Shown: positions 17,905 to 27,155 of the stretch, in pieces
How the letters are laid out: every line of letters starts with the position of its first letter
Position numbering within the stretch: the first letter of the stretch is position 1
From: Phycisphaeraceae bacterium
GTDB lineage: Bacteria > Planctomycetota > Phycisphaerae > Phycisphaerales > UBA1924
Direction: 5' to 3'
Assembly (NCBI GenBank): GCA_023898685.1
Contig: CP060234.1
Location: forward strand, 2,542,001 to 2,606,000
DNA length: 64,000 nt
Notes under the pieces: generated by a model
What the model saw: only the letters and a program-made list of their open reading frames with translations
The model's database searches: none
What the model was told of the DNA's origin: nothing
Position numbers and translations under genes: made by a program

Positions 17905-18756
17905 ATGAATGATGCCATGGAGCATCATGAGGGAGCCGGGCCGGGTCGTGACCTCCCGATAACAGGGGGACGTTCGGGGCCTGCGCGCTCACGGAAAGCA
18001 ACCGGCGGGGCGCCGGACGCCGCCGACCGGTTGACGGCGTTGACGCACGAGCTGCGGAACCTGCTCGACGGGTCGCTGCGGTGGATCTCGATCGCGGAGC
18101 GCGATCTGCCGAGCCCCGGGGACGCCGATCTGGGGGATGAGCTCGAGCGGACGCGCCGGCAGCTCGAGACCGTCAGGCGGGCGCTGATGCAGATGAACGA
18201 GCTGGTGCGCACGTCGATGAGCGCCGGGCTGAGCCTGGGCACGCCCATCATGTCGCCTTCGGAGCGGATCTCGCTGGGCGAGGCGCTCGACCACGCGGTT
18301 GATGTGGCGAGTCCCCGGGCGTCGAGCCTGGGGATTGAGTTGTCGATAGCGATCGACGGGCAGGCCGGGCCACGCGCGGCGGGGGCGATGTACAGCGTGA
18401 TGCTCAACGGGCTGCACAACGCGATCGACTCGATCGAGCGGCGGTTGGCGGGCAAGGCGGGGTCAGGGCGGATCGAGGCGAGGCTCGGATGGACCGAGCG
18501 GGGGGGGCTGCACCGGGTGGTGCTGGAGATCGCGGATGACGGGGTGGGTCCCCCCGCGATGGAAGATCCGGGCGGGGTGTTCGAGCCGGGGTTCACGACC
18601 AAGGACGGCGGGCAGGGGATCGGGCTGGCGCTGAGCCGGCAGATCGTGCAGGAGCTTGGGGGACGGATCGAGTTGGTGAAGAGAAAGGACGTGGCGGGGG
18701 CGGTGCTGCGGGCGGTGTTCCCGGCGCCGAGCGTGGTGGAGATTGAGGACGTGTGA
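17905..18756 (+). CDS. Cytosolic sensor histidine kinase
   Basis: 283 aa with no membrane segment or recognised sensor domain. The H-box is LTHELRNLL (His48), followed by a HisKA-like helical hairpin. The ATPase domain has an N-box (MLNGLHNAIDSI), G1 (IADDGVGPP) and G2 (GQGIGLALSRQIVQELGG). It should phosphorylate the NtrC-type regulator encoded 92 nt downstream. Start 17905 or 17917 are both possible. The input signal must come from an unseen partner or from the Gly-rich N-terminus. Confidence 0.85.
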   Translation: MNDAMEHHEGAGPGRDLPITGGRSGPARSRKATGGAPDAADRLTALTHELRNLLDGSLRWISIAERDLPSPGDADLGDELERTRRQLETVRRALMQMNELVRTSMSAGLSLGTPIMSPSERISLGEALDHAVDVASPRASSLGIELSIAIDGQAGPRAAGAMYSVMLNGLHNAIDSIERRLAGKAGSGRIEARLGWTERGGLHRVVLEIADDGVGPPAMEDPGGVFEPGFTTKDGGQGIGLALSRQIVQELGGRIELVKRKDVAGAVLRAVFPAPSVVEIEDV

Positions 18757-18770
18757 GGCGTGACGCCTGC

Positions 18771-18828
18771 ATGCCCGTCTCGCGAGAAGAGGAAACGGAG
18801 ACACGGGCGGGACGCCCGTGCCACGAGG
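18771..18828. repeat. REP-like repeat, GGGACGCCCGTGCCACGAGG type
   Basis: Contains CATGCCCGTCTCGCGAGA and the opposite arm ACACGGGCGGGACGCCCG. The right half (18805-18828) is about 20/24 identical to 20122-20145 inside the next gene. Located between the kinase and regulator genes. Confidence 0.7.
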
Positions 18829-18847
18829 CTTGGTAGAAAGAGGGTTG

Positions 18848-20338
18848 ATGGGGCAGAAGACGCGGATCCTGATCGTGGACGACGACCCGATCGTCGCGGA
18901 GTCGCTCGCCGAGCACCTCACGGGCGAGGGGTACGAGACGGCGACGGCGATGAACGCGGCGGAGGCGCAGGCGCTGCTCGACGGGGCGTCGAACTTCCCG
19001 ACGCCGGACGGGCGGGCGCCGCTGCCGGTGCATGTGGTGCTGTCGGACGTGTCGATGCCTGACACGAGCGGCCTCGAGCTGCTCAAGTGGGTCAAGGAGA
19101 ACCACCCGACGACGGCGGTCGTGATGCTGACGGGCTACGGCACGATCGAGAGCGCGGTCGAGGCGCTGCGGCTCGGGGCTTCCGATTACCTGACCAAGCC
19201 CGTGATGGACGACGAGCTGCGGGTGGCGCTCGAGCGGGCGCTGCGGCAGCAGGCGTTGATGGCCGAGAACAACGCGCTGCGCCGCCGGCTCGACGACCGG
19301 TTCGGTCTGGACAACATCGTGGGCGGCGATCACCGGATGCAGCGCGTGTACGAGCTCATCGAGGCGGTGGCGCCGAGCCGGACGACGGTTTTGATGAGCG
19401 GGGAGAGCGGCACGGGCAAGAGCCTGATCGCGCACGCGATCCACCATCGATCGCCGCGGGCGACCAAGCCCTACGTCGAGCTGAGCTGCGGGTCGATCCC
19501 GGAGACGCTGCTGGAGAGCGAGCTGTTCGGGCACGTGAAGGGCGCGTTCACCGGGGCGCACGCGGATAAGGTGGGTCGGTTCGTCGCCGCCGACGGGGGG
19601 ACCCTGTTCCTCGACGAGATCAACAGCGCGAGCCCCGCGATGCAGCTCAAGCTGCTGCGTGTGCTCCAGGAGCGCAAGCTCGAGCCGGTGGGTTCGACGC
19701 GGACGATCGAGGTCGACGTGCGGGTGATCCTGGCGAGCAACCAGCCGCTGGAGGACCTCGTCGCGCGGGGCGAGTTCCGCCAGGATCTGTACTACCGGAT
19801 CAACGTGGTGAAGATCGAGCTGCCGCCTCTGCGCGAGCGGATCGGGGATATCCCGGCGTTGGCGGACCATTTTCTGGAGCAGCAGGGGGCGGAGCTTGGC
19901 AAGATGTTCGCCGGGTTCAGCGCCGAGGCGATCGATGCGCTGCGCCGATACGCGTTCCCGGGCAACGTGCGCGAGCTGGCGAACATCGTCGAGCGGGCGG
20001 CGGTGCTGAGCCGGGGGCAGACGATCGGATTGCAGGACCTGCCGCCCCAGGTGATCGAGGGGGCGCACGCGGGGCTGATGCGGGCCGCGTCGGGAGGAGG
20101 TGGAGGAGAAGAGGGAGAGAGGGGCAGGATGCCCGTCCCACGAGGGGACGAAGGGGAGTGGGAGCCCATGCCGCTGGTGGAGGCGCTCAAGGAGCCCGAG
20201 CGGCGGATCATCCTCAGGGCGCTCGAGGCGAACGGGTGGAACCGGCAGAAGACGGCCGAGGCGCTCGAGATCAACCGGACGACGCTGTACAAGAAGATGA
20301 AGGCGTACGGGCTGGACGAGGGGCGAAGGGCGGGGTGA
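18848..20338 (+). CDS. Sigma-54-dependent NtrC-family response regulator
   Basis: 496 aa. The receiver domain has phospho-acceptor Asp67 (VLSDVSMPD) and a roughly 15-residue Pro-rich insertion before it. The AAA+ domain has Walker A GESGTGKS (185-192) and the sigma-54-contacting GAFTGA (232-237). The Fis-type helix-turn-helix is at the C-terminus (NRQKTAEALEINRTTLYKKM). Residues about 425-433 (RMPVPRGD) come from a dispersed repeat placed in the AAA-HTH linker, preceded by a Gly/Glu-rich run. ATG 18848 has AGAGGG upstream. It is the likely partner of the preceding kinase. Confidence 0.94.
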   Translation: MGQKTRILIVDDDPIVAESLAEHLTGEGYETATAMNAAEAQALLDGASNFPTPDGRAPLPVHVVLSDVSMPDTSGLELLKWVKENHPTTAVVMLTGYGTIESAVEALRLGASDYLTKPVMDDELRVALERALRQQALMAENNALRRRLDDRFGLDNIVGGDHRMQRVYELIEAVAPSRTTVLMSGESGTGKSLIAHAIHHRSPRATKPYVELSCGSIPETLLESELFGHVKGAFTGAHADKVGRFVAADGGTLFLDEINSASPAMQLKLLRVLQERKLEPVGSTRTIEVDVRVILASNQPLEDLVARGEFRQDLYYRINVVKIELPPLRERIGDIPALADHFLEQQGAELGKMFAGFSAEAIDALRRYAFPGNVRELANIVERAAVLSRGQTIGLQDLPPQVIEGAHAGLMRAASGGGGGEEGERGRMPVPRGDEGEWEPMPLVEALKEPERRIILRALEANGWNRQKTAEALEINRTTLYKKMKAYGLDEGRRAG

Positions 20339-20446
20339 TTCGCGGTCCCCGCGATCTGTGAAACGCGCTCGAGCCCAATCCGAACCGTGAACGTGCGGCG
20401 GGGCGATCCCGCCCTCTGACGTTTTCACTGTGTGCGGGGGGGTGAC

Positions 20447-21058
20447 ATGCGAGTCGCAATCACGGTGCTTCTTGCCGCCTTGTTCGTCGGGCTGATCGGC
20501 GGTTGTGCAACGTCTCCGGAAGGCCGTCGGGGGCCGGTGATCGCTTCGGCGCGGCCTGTGTTCACGCCGGGGGCAGGTTTCGCGCTCAACCGGGGGCTCG
20601 GCGAGCGTCTCGGGGCCGACGCGGTGTGGGACGCGACCGATGGGTCGGGCGATCGCGTCGTGCTGAGCAGGACGGCCAAGTCGGGCGAGGTTCCCTCAAG
20701 CCTGGGCGCCTACGCGGCGTTTGTCGACAGCACCTTCCGGGGACAGATCGTCGACCGCGAGCTGCACCTCGTGGCTTTGGATGAATCGAACGCTGGCCTG
20801 GCGCGGCTTGCGGAGCACCACGTGCCCTGGATCGCGATCGCGTACACCCGCGATGCACACACCGACGCGTCCGTCCGCGGCGCGGCGTGCGACAGCGCGG
20901 CCGTGATCATGGACTTCGGTTCTGCCTTCTGGACGCTGAGCTGGAATGCGGCACGAGGTACGCTCGACGAGCGGGAGGGCGCGATGAGTGGATTCCTCGC
21001 GTCGCTCGAGGTCACACCCGACGGGGCGGGGACGGCCGAGGGGCGGTTGCGGCGTTGA
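20447..21058 (+). CDS. Predicted lipoprotein, function unknown
   Basis: 203 aa. A signal peptide with lipobox (LIGGC, Cys20) follows MRVAITVLLAALFVG, so the product should be lipid-anchored outside the inner membrane. The mature part has no motif I recognise; it contains two-strand-like segments (GDRVVLSRTAKSGEV, WTLSWNAARGTLDE). The ATG at 20447 is used since an upstream GTG would disturb the signal peptide. It is alone between the regulator and a 395-bp gap. Confidence 0.72.
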   Translation: MRVAITVLLAALFVGLIGGCATSPEGRRGPVIASARPVFTPGAGFALNRGLGERLGADAVWDATDGSGDRVVLSRTAKSGEVPSSLGAYAAFVDSTFRGQIVDRELHLVALDESNAGLARLAEHHVPWIAIAYTRDAHTDASVRGAACDSAAVIMDFGSAFWTLSWNAARGTLDEREGAMSGFLASLEVTPDGAGTAEGRLRR

Positions 21059-21453
21059 AACGGGGCGATCGGCACGGCCTCGGCAGAGGGCCGGGCTATC
21101 GCTCCTGAGGATCGGCGGGTTCACGCGTCGCCAGGCAGGCCTCGGCCGTCGCCTCGATGCCGTCCGGCACGCTGGAGACGATCCGCTGGTGCGTTGGAGT
21201 TGAGTGCCGGGCACCGCGACGAAGTGAGTTGGGCCGGCGCGAGGCAGGCGAACCAGCCGTTGGAGTTCGTGGCGGTCGTTGCTGTACCCGCTCCCCCGTC
21301 GCCAGAATCGGCCTTCAGCATCCGATAACTGCTTATTCGCTCACTATTCTCCGGAATCAGTTGCCAGACTTGGGCCTTGGCATAGGTTGAACCCGGTGCC
21401 GCTCGCACGGCGCGGTGGGCTTGTCGATTGCGCCTCCGGACGAGGGGAAAAAC
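21059..21453. other. 395-bp gap without a convincing gene
   Basis: No supported gene. A minus-strand frame at 21121-21408 is open but starts and ends without family resemblance or a ribosome-binding site. CGTTGGAGTT occurs twice (around 21191 and 21262). It may hold promoter and leader of the secreted protein that follows. Confidence 0.4.
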
Positions 21454-22089
21454 ATGAAATTCGCGTCACTGATCATTCTCGGTGTGTCGCTGCCCGCGGC
21501 CGCGGACCTGAGCTGGACGTTCGATGTCGACGCGGCGGGGTGGGGCACGCTGAACGACGCGACAGCCTTCACCTGGGACGGCGCGCTGGGCAACCCCGTC
21601 GGGGCCATCAGGGCGCGAGACGTCGGCGATGGCCGGATCTGGTACTACGCCGCTCCGGCCGGCGCACTCGGCGATATCTCCAATCTGTACGGTGGGGAGA
21701 TCAGCTGGGACATCCTGGGCATCCAGGGCAACCAGACGTCGATCCCGGACCGGGCCGACGTGATGCTGGTCGGCGGGGGCTATCAGATCGGGATCGACGT
21801 CGACGTCGTTCCGTTGAACGGGACGTGGACGTCGTGGTCGGCGGGCCTCTCTAGCGCGGGCGGATGGGAGCTGGTGAGTTCAGTCTCGAACGGGGTCCTG
21901 AACGGAGACTCGGCGACCGAATCGCAGATCCGTGCGGTGCTCGGCGATCTCCAAGGGCTGTACATCCGGGGTGAGTACACGAACGGCAGCGATCAGACCG
22001 CGATCGACAACGTCCTCGTCGTGCCGGGCCCGGGCGTGGCCGCGGGGCTCGGGATGGGAGCGGTCGCCGCCCGGCGTCGCCGGCGCTGA
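21454..22089 (+). CDS. Secreted laminin-B-like protein with PEP-CTERM-type C-terminus
   Basis: 211 aa. A signal peptide (MKFASLIILGVSLPAAA) is followed by a beta-sandwich resembling the laminin B/domain IV module: WTFDVDAAGWG, DGRIWYYAAPAGALGDIS, YGGEISWDI, GGWE and YIRGEYTNGSDQTAIDNV. The end is VPGPG, a hydrophobic helix and RRRRR, a PEP-CTERM-like sorting signal seen in Phycisphaerae, which implies processing and surface display. GAGGGGAAA precedes the ATG. Ligand unknown, carbohydrate or matrix binding likely. Confidence 0.8.
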   Translation: MKFASLIILGVSLPAAADLSWTFDVDAAGWGTLNDATAFTWDGALGNPVGAIRARDVGDGRIWYYAAPAGALGDISNLYGGEISWDILGIQGNQTSIPDRADVMLVGGGYQIGIDVDVVPLNGTWTSWSAGLSSAGGWELVSSVSNGVLNGDSATESQIRAVLGDLQGLYIRGEYTNGSDQTAIDNVLVVPGPGVAAGLGMGAVAARRRRR

Positions 22090-22112
22090 CCTGCTGCCGG
22101 GGTGTCGCGCAG

Positions 22113-22637
22113 TCAGTCTGAGCCGAAAAGCCCCACGTAAAGCGATTCTGTGAATGCATCGAAGCAGCACGCGATGATCTTGCGGAGTGTGTCGTGGCGC
22201 TCGAGCCCGGCCCGCATCTCGGTGACGGCGATGCGCGCGGCGCGATCGGCGGGGAAGCCGTAGACACCCGTGCTGATCGCAGGGAAGGCGATGGTCGCGA
22301 GGTTGTGCTGCGCGGCGAGGTCGAGGCTGTTTCGGTAGCAGGAGGCGAGGAGGTCATCCTCGTTGTGGTGGCCGCCGTGCCAGACGGGGCCGACGGTGTG
22401 GATGACGGCCTTGCAGGGCAGGTCGAAGGCGGGTGTGAGGCGGGCCTCGCCGGTGGGGCAGCGGACGCCGGGGCGGACCTCGGGGAGTTGGCGGCACGCT
22501 TCGATCAGGCGTGGGCCGGCGGCCCTGTGGATGGCGCCGTCGACGCCACCCCCGCCCAGGCAGCGCTCGTTGGCGGCGTTGACGATGGCGTCGACATTGA
22601 GCGTGGTGATGTCGGCGACGCGGACGGTGAGGGGCAT
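22113..22637 (-). CDS. Macro-domain protein (O-acetyl-ADP-ribose deacetylase-like)
   Basis: 174-aa cytosolic single macro domain. The ADP-ribose-binding signatures are VDAIVNAANERCLGGGGVDG (residues 15-34; GGGGVDG at 28-34) and ISTGVYGFP, as in YmdB/MacroD-type hydrolases, so removal of ADP-ribose or deacetylation of OAADPr is expected. The ATG at 22637 is the domain's natural start; the open frame upstream runs only through a palindromic repeat and is rejected. Confidence 0.93.
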   Translation of the reverse strand: MPLTVRVADITTLNVDAIVNAANERCLGGGGVDGAIHRAAGPRLIEACRQLPEVRPGVRCPTGEARLTPAFDLPCKAVIHTVGPVWHGGHHNEDDLLASCYRNSLDLAAQHNLATIAFPAISTGVYGFPADRAARIAVTEMRAGLERHDTLRKIIACCFDAFTESLYVGLFGSD

Positions 22638-22650
22638 GGGGGAGGATATG

Positions 22651-22737
22651 GACGAGACCCGGGCGCGAGCCCGCGTGTTCAATCCGAGTGGTGGGGGTGG
22701 TGACAAGAACACCCGGGCTCGCGCCCGGGTCTCGTTC
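22651..22737. repeat. REP pair (CGAG-type), intergenic
   Basis: Inverted arms 22651-22680 (GACGAGACCCGGGCGCGAGC...) and 22708-22737, nearly perfect. It lies between the macro-domain and cyclase genes. Confidence 0.85.
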
Positions 22738-22767
22738 GTGCTGGCGTTCAGTGGTGTTGCGGATGGG

Positions 22768-23421
22768 TCAGGCGGTCGTGTTGATGCGGGCGTAGGCCCG
22801 GACAGGGGAGGCGTCGGCGTCCCTGAGGCGCAGCGGTGTGCAGAAGAACTCGAACGGGCCCGGTGGGATCTCGGCAAGGCGGGTGAGATTCTCGATGATG
22901 AGCAGGTCGCGGACCATCAGGATGTGGTGGATCGGCAGGCCCTCGGCGCCCACCGAGTCGACCGACGCGACGTCGAGGCCGACGCCCTTGATCGGCAGGG
23001 ACGCGAGTCGCTCCGCGGCTTCAACGGTGAGCGTGGGGAAGTCGCCGAAGTAGTCGGGCGTGCCCCACTTCGCGTCCCAGCCGGTGCGGATGAGGATGAA
23101 ATCAGGGATCAGATCAAGCCCGTCGAGCGGGCGGAGGTGGTCGAGTTCGATCTGGGGCGAGCCCGTCGTGTCGACCACGACCGCCCGGCCCGAGAAGGCG
23201 TCGAGCGGGTAGGTATCGAGCGAGCGGGCGCCGGGGAGCACATGGCAGGGAGCGTCGACATGTGTGCCGGTGTGCGTGCCCATCTGCAGACAGAGCTCGG
23301 CGTAACCATCGCGATCGATGGTGGCGATGGGGTCGAACGTCGCGGGCGGCGAACCCGGGAAGACGGGGACGCCGGGGCGGAGCTCGTGGGTGAGGTCGAT
23401 GATCACTTGGGGTTCGTCCAT
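22768..23421 (-). CDS. Cyclase/kynurenine formamidase-like hydrolase
   Basis: 217-aa metal-dependent hydrolase of the cyclase family. The metal-binding signature is THTGTHVDAPCH (His50, His54, Asp56), with a further conserved block VGLDVASVD and the family C-terminus RLAEIP.GPFEFFCTPLRL. The substrate could be N-formylkynurenine or another formamide or lactone; neighbours give no clue. ATG 23421. The stop of the tricorn gene lies 20 nt upstream on the same strand, so the two may be cotranscribed. Confidence 0.87.
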   Translation of the reverse strand: MDEPQVIIDLTHELRPGVPVFPGSPPATFDPIATIDRDGYAELCLQMGTHTGTHVDAPCHVLPGARSLDTYPLDAFSGRAVVVDTTGSPQIELDHLRPLDGLDLIPDFILIRTGWDAKWGTPDYFGDFPTLTVEAAERLASLPIKGVGLDVASVDSVGAEGLPIHHILMVRDLLIIENLTRLAEIPPGPFEFFCTPLRLRDADASPVRAYARINTTA

Positions 23422-23440
23422 GCCACCCTGTCGGCGTGCC

Positions 23441-26400
23441 TTACGGTTTCGCCTTGTCCAGTTGCTTGAGTAGATCCTCCACCGCGGCCTGGAGCTGGAG
23501 ATCCCGCCCCGCGGCCTCGTCGCCCGGAAGCTGAGCGACGTCGACGTCGGGCTTGGCGCCGTGGAGCTCCATGTCGGTGCCGTCGGGCAGGTACCAGCCG
23601 CGGAAGGGGATGCGGATGATGGTGCCGTCGATAAGCGCGTGGGCGCCGGTGGAGATGACGGCGCCGTGGGTCTCGGTGCCGACGAGGCGGCCCCGCCCAA
23701 TGGTCTTGATCGCGTGGCTGAAGATCTCGGCGTTGGAGTAGGAGTGCTCGTTCATCAGCACGTCGAGGGGACGCTGGAAGGCGTGGATGAGCCGGCGGTC
23801 ACGCGGGTAGGAGTCGAACTCGACGTCGTCGGGGTTGGCGCCGCGGGGGATGGTGTAGGCATGGGCCGGGGCGGTGAGCGAGGCGAGGAGGATGTCGGTG
23901 GTCCAGCCCCCGCCGTTGTCGCGGACGTCGATGATCAGCCCCTCGCGGCCGTGGGCGGCGGCGAAGAGGTCACGCTCGTAGTCACGCACCTGGGGCTCGC
24001 TCATCCCACGGATGTGGAGGTAGCCGATCCGGCCGTTGGAGAGCTCGTGGACGCGGGCCTCGCGTCGCTCGACCTCGTCGCGATAGCGCATGTTGGTCTC
24101 GGCGCCCTGGGAGTGGGGGATGAGCAGGAGTTGCATTGTGGCCGGGCCGTCATTGCCCGGGCGGTGGACCGTGAACAGCGTCTCCTTGCCGGCCGTGCCG
24201 ATCATCGCGGCCTGGAGGTCGCGGATGCCCGTCGCGGGGTCGGCGAGCGGGGCGCCGTTGATCTCGGTGATGATGTCTCCGCGGAGCAGACCCTCGTCGC
24301 CGTTGTCGGCGGGCCCGTCACGGAGAACGCGGAGCACCTCGTAGCCGGCGGCGTCGGGGTTGCTCACGGGCGTGGCATCGATGGCGAGCAGGCCCACGGC
24401 GGGGCTCGGGGCGGAGTAGGCGTCGCCTCCCCACGAGCCCGTGTGCGACCCGTTGACCTCGCCGAACATGGTGGCGAGGACACGGGTGAACGCCTGGGAT
24501 GTGCGGGTGTTGAGGGCGAGCTGACGGTAGCGGTCGGTGGCGCGGTCCCAGTCGACGCCGTGGAGGGTGGGGTGGTAGAACGTCATGCCGAAGGTGCGGG
24601 CGGCCTCGTCGAACTTCTGGAGGCGTTCGGCGGCGGTGTTGATGGTGACGGGGGCGCTGATGTCGAGCGTGGTGACCTCACCCCCGGCGGGCGGGGCGGT
24701 GTTGGCCTGCCCGCCCTTGATGAACACGGCTTTGTCGCCCGTGAGGCTGGTCGCGACACCGCTCACGCCGCCGCCGGCGACGGTCTTGCGTTCCTTGCCC
24801 TTGTAGTCGACAGAATAGAGCGCGCGATCGTCGTCGATGCTGGTAGTGAAGAGAATGCGATCACCCGCGGGGGTGATGGCGAGATTGTTCTCGGAAGAGG
24901 GAAAGGACGTGATGCGGCGGATGCGGAGGAAGGCGTCGGCGGTGTCGAACTCCAGTGTGGTCTCGTCGTCGTCCGCGTCCTCTTCGTCGCCATTCTCCGC
25001 GTCGTCGGCGTCCTCGTGATCATCGGCATCCTCGTCGGCCTCCTCGGGCTCGGCCACCTCGATGGGCTTGAGCTCGCCCGCGGCCTTCTTTGCATCGTCG
25101 AAGTACTCCGCGAGCTCGTAGTCGGCCAGGTCCTCGAGCGCGGCATCGAGGAACACGCGGTAGACGTCGAACTCCTCGTTCTGGTTGTCGCGGTCGGAGA
25201 GGAAGTAGAGCACCTTCCCGTCATGGCTCAGGCGGGGCGCGAAGTCGGTGTCGGGGTGCATCGTGATGTTGATGGGCTTGGCGGCGTCGGACTCCGGGTC
25301 GTCCTCGAATGCATCGACGTTCATCAGGAACAGGTCGCTGTTGAACTGGAGGTCGAGGCGGGCGAAGACGATGTGCTCGCTGTCGCTCGCCCAGATCGCC
25401 TCGGGCTCGTCCCAGCCCTCCTGGAGCGTGAGCAGGCTGTGGTCCTCGAGGTCGTAGAGCATGAGATCGCCGCGGTCGCGGACGAAGAGCATCTCCTCGC
25501 CGTCGGGGCTGGGGGTCGGGTGGGTATCGGTGTGGTCGGAGACGAGCACGGGCTCGATGGTGAACTGCAGGGCCTGGGCCCAGCGATCGCCCGGGGTCGG
25601 GCCCTTGTCTTTCTCTTCCTTCTTGTCGGCCTTGTCGGCCGCTTCGTCATTGCCCTTCGATTCGTCGGCTTCGGCGGGCTCGGTGTCGGCGCCGGTTTCG
25701 GCATTGTCCTCGTCCTTGGCTTTGTCCGCATCCTCCTCGGCCTTCTTGGGCTCGATGTCCTGACGCGAGAGCGACACCGTTGCGGCGTAGATACTGGGGG
25801 CGCCCTCGCGATCGCTCACGAAGTAGAGCTTGGTGCCGTCCGGCGACCACGCGATGTGCTGCTCGCGGGCCTCGGATTCGGTCACACGCCGGGTCGGGTG
25901 GTCCTCCTTCGTGCTGCGGACAAAGATCTCGCCCCGCGCGACGATCGCGATCGTCCCGCCGTCGGGGCTCAGGGCGGTTTCCGTCGCCTCGCGGTCGAGG
26001 TCGATCCGTCGCATCGCGAGCGTGTCGGTGTCGCCCGAGATCGAGAGCGTGATTGCCTGGGGCGCCGCGTTCTTGCGGTCGAGGTCGAGCGTGTAGAGCG
26101 TGTCCCACACCGCGAAGACCGCCTTCGAGCCGTCGTTGCTCACAGCGAGGTCACGAACGCCGTGGGCGATGGTGTAGTCGGCGTCGGAGGGCTCGAAGGT
26201 GGTGAGCTGTTCAACCTGGGGGCTGCCCGGGTGGAGGCGGCAGAGGTTGTACTGCCCGTCGCGCGAACTGACGAACACGACCGAGCCGTCCGGGGTGACG
26301 GACGGCTGGATGTCGTCGAAGCGGTCGTTGGTGAGTTGCTCAAAGCCCCCGGTTGCGAAGTCGAGCTTCCAGATCTCGCCGGTCGCGGGCCCGCGGTAGA

Positions 26401-26980
26401 TGGGGCGGACGCCGTTGTTCGAGCCGCGGGCGAAGACGAGCGACGCGCCGTCGGCGGTCATTGAGGGGTGCTCACCGAAGGCGTCGGTGAGGCGGCGGAC
26501 GGGGCCGCCGTCGAGGGGCGCGCGGTACATGTGCTCCTCGCGGTAGATGTCGCGTTCCATGTAGGAGCTGAAGATGACGCCCGCGCTGTCAGGGGTGAAG
26601 CCGGTGAGGTTCTGGCCCGTGTCGGAGACGGTGACGCGCCGGGGCGGGCCGGCGACGAGGGTGCCGCCCGCGACGGAGAGGTCGGCGACATAGATGTTCT
26701 TCGCGCCCTCGCGGTCGGACTCGAAGGCGAGCAGCCTTCCGTTGGGGCTGACGGCCGAGGCGAGTTCGTCGGCGGGGTGGCTGGTGAGCCGGGTGGCGGG
26801 CCCGCCGGTGGTTGGGACCGACCAGAGATCGCCTGCCCAACTGAAGATGGCGAACGCGCCGTCGGGCGTGAGCGAGGGGTACTGCGGGTAGCCCCCGGGG
26901 GTGGACTGGACGGTGGCCTGGGCGGCTGCGGTCAGGCTCACGGCGAAGGCGGCGGCGGTGGCAAGGACGCGGCGTGTCAT
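23441..26980 (-). CDS. Tricorn-type protease, secreted (S41 family)
   Basis: 1179 aa. A signal peptide (MTRRVLATAAAFAVSLTAAAQA) is followed by TolB/WD40-like propeller repeats (LTPDGAFAIFSWAGDLW, SPNGRLLAFESDREGAKNIY, SPDGTKLYFVSDREG), then a PDZ domain (GLLRGDIITEINGAPL) and a C-terminal S41 core with NGGGW near 1021 and the nucleophile region SYSNAEIF near 1078. It should degrade peptides in the periplasm. Two acidic, low-complexity insertions lie at about 411-465 and 640-677. The ATG at 26980 gives a clean signal peptide; a TTG 12 nt upstream is possible. Confidence 0.93.
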   Translation of the reverse strand: MTRRVLATAAAFAVSLTAAAQATVQSTPGGYPQYPSLTPDGAFAIFSWAGDLWSVPTTGGPATRLTSHPADELASAVSPNGRLLAFESDREGAKNIYVADLSVAGGTLVAGPPRRVTVSDTGQNLTGFTPDSAGVIFSSYMERDIYREEHMYRAPLDGGPVRRLTDAFGEHPSMTADGASLVFARGSNNGVRPIYRGPATGEIWKLDFATGGFEQLTNDRFDDIQPSVTPDGSVVFVSSRDGQYNLCRLHPGSPQVEQLTTFEPSDADYTIAHGVRDLAVSNDGSKAVFAVWDTLYTLDLDRKNAAPQAITLSISGDTDTLAMRRIDLDREATETALSPDGGTIAIVARGEIFVRSTKEDHPTRRVTESEAREQHIAWSPDGTKLYFVSDREGAPSIYAATVSLSRQDIEPKKAEEDADKAKDEDNAETGADTEPAEADESKGNDEAADKADKKEEKDKGPTPGDRWAQALQFTIEPVLVSDHTDTHPTPSPDGEEMLFVRDRGDLMLYDLEDHSLLTLQEGWDEPEAIWASDSEHIVFARLDLQFNSDLFLMNVDAFEDDPESDAAKPINITMHPDTDFAPRLSHDGKVLYFLSDRDNQNEEFDVYRVFLDAALEDLADYELAEYFDDAKKAAGELKPIEVAEPEEADEDADDHEDADDAENGDEEDADDDETTLEFDTADAFLRIRRITSFPSSENNLAITPAGDRILFTTSIDDDRALYSVDYKGKERKTVAGGGVSGVATSLTGDKAVFIKGGQANTAPPAGGEVTTLDISAPVTINTAAERLQKFDEAARTFGMTFYHPTLHGVDWDRATDRYRQLALNTRTSQAFTRVLATMFGEVNGSHTGSWGGDAYSAPSPAVGLLAIDATPVSNPDAAGYEVLRVLRDGPADNGDEGLLRGDIITEINGAPLADPATGIRDLQAAMIGTAGKETLFTVHRPGNDGPATMQLLLIPHSQGAETNMRYRDEVERREARVHELSNGRIGYLHIRGMSEPQVRDYERDLFAAAHGREGLIIDVRDNGGGWTTDILLASLTAPAHAYTIPRGANPDDVEFDSYPRDRRLIHAFQRPLDVLMNEHSYSNAEIFSHAIKTIGRGRLVGTETHGAVISTGAHALIDGTIIRIPFRGWYLPDGTDMELHGAKPDVDVAQLPGDEAAGRDLQLQAAVEDLLKQLDKAKP

Positions 26981-27155
26981 GGCGAACGTCAACTCCCTGG
27001 TGGTGTGCGTGGTTCACCACAGTACCGCATCAGAAAGCGGTGGGGGCGGATTCCCAAGAAAAGTGCGAACGGCGGGGTTTCGGCCGCGCGGGCCCGCTTC
27101 GCCGTGGATAATGCCTGCGCCGGGGGTCCGCGGCGCCGGGGAGGGCAACTCGGTG

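Noticed and set aside
21121..21408. 95-codon minus-strand frame in the 395-bp gap
   Set aside because: No ribosome-binding site, recognisable domain or supporting context.
23561..26464. 967-codon plus-strand open frame
   Set aside because: Shadow of the tricorn gene, whose domains and signal peptide are clear on the other strand.
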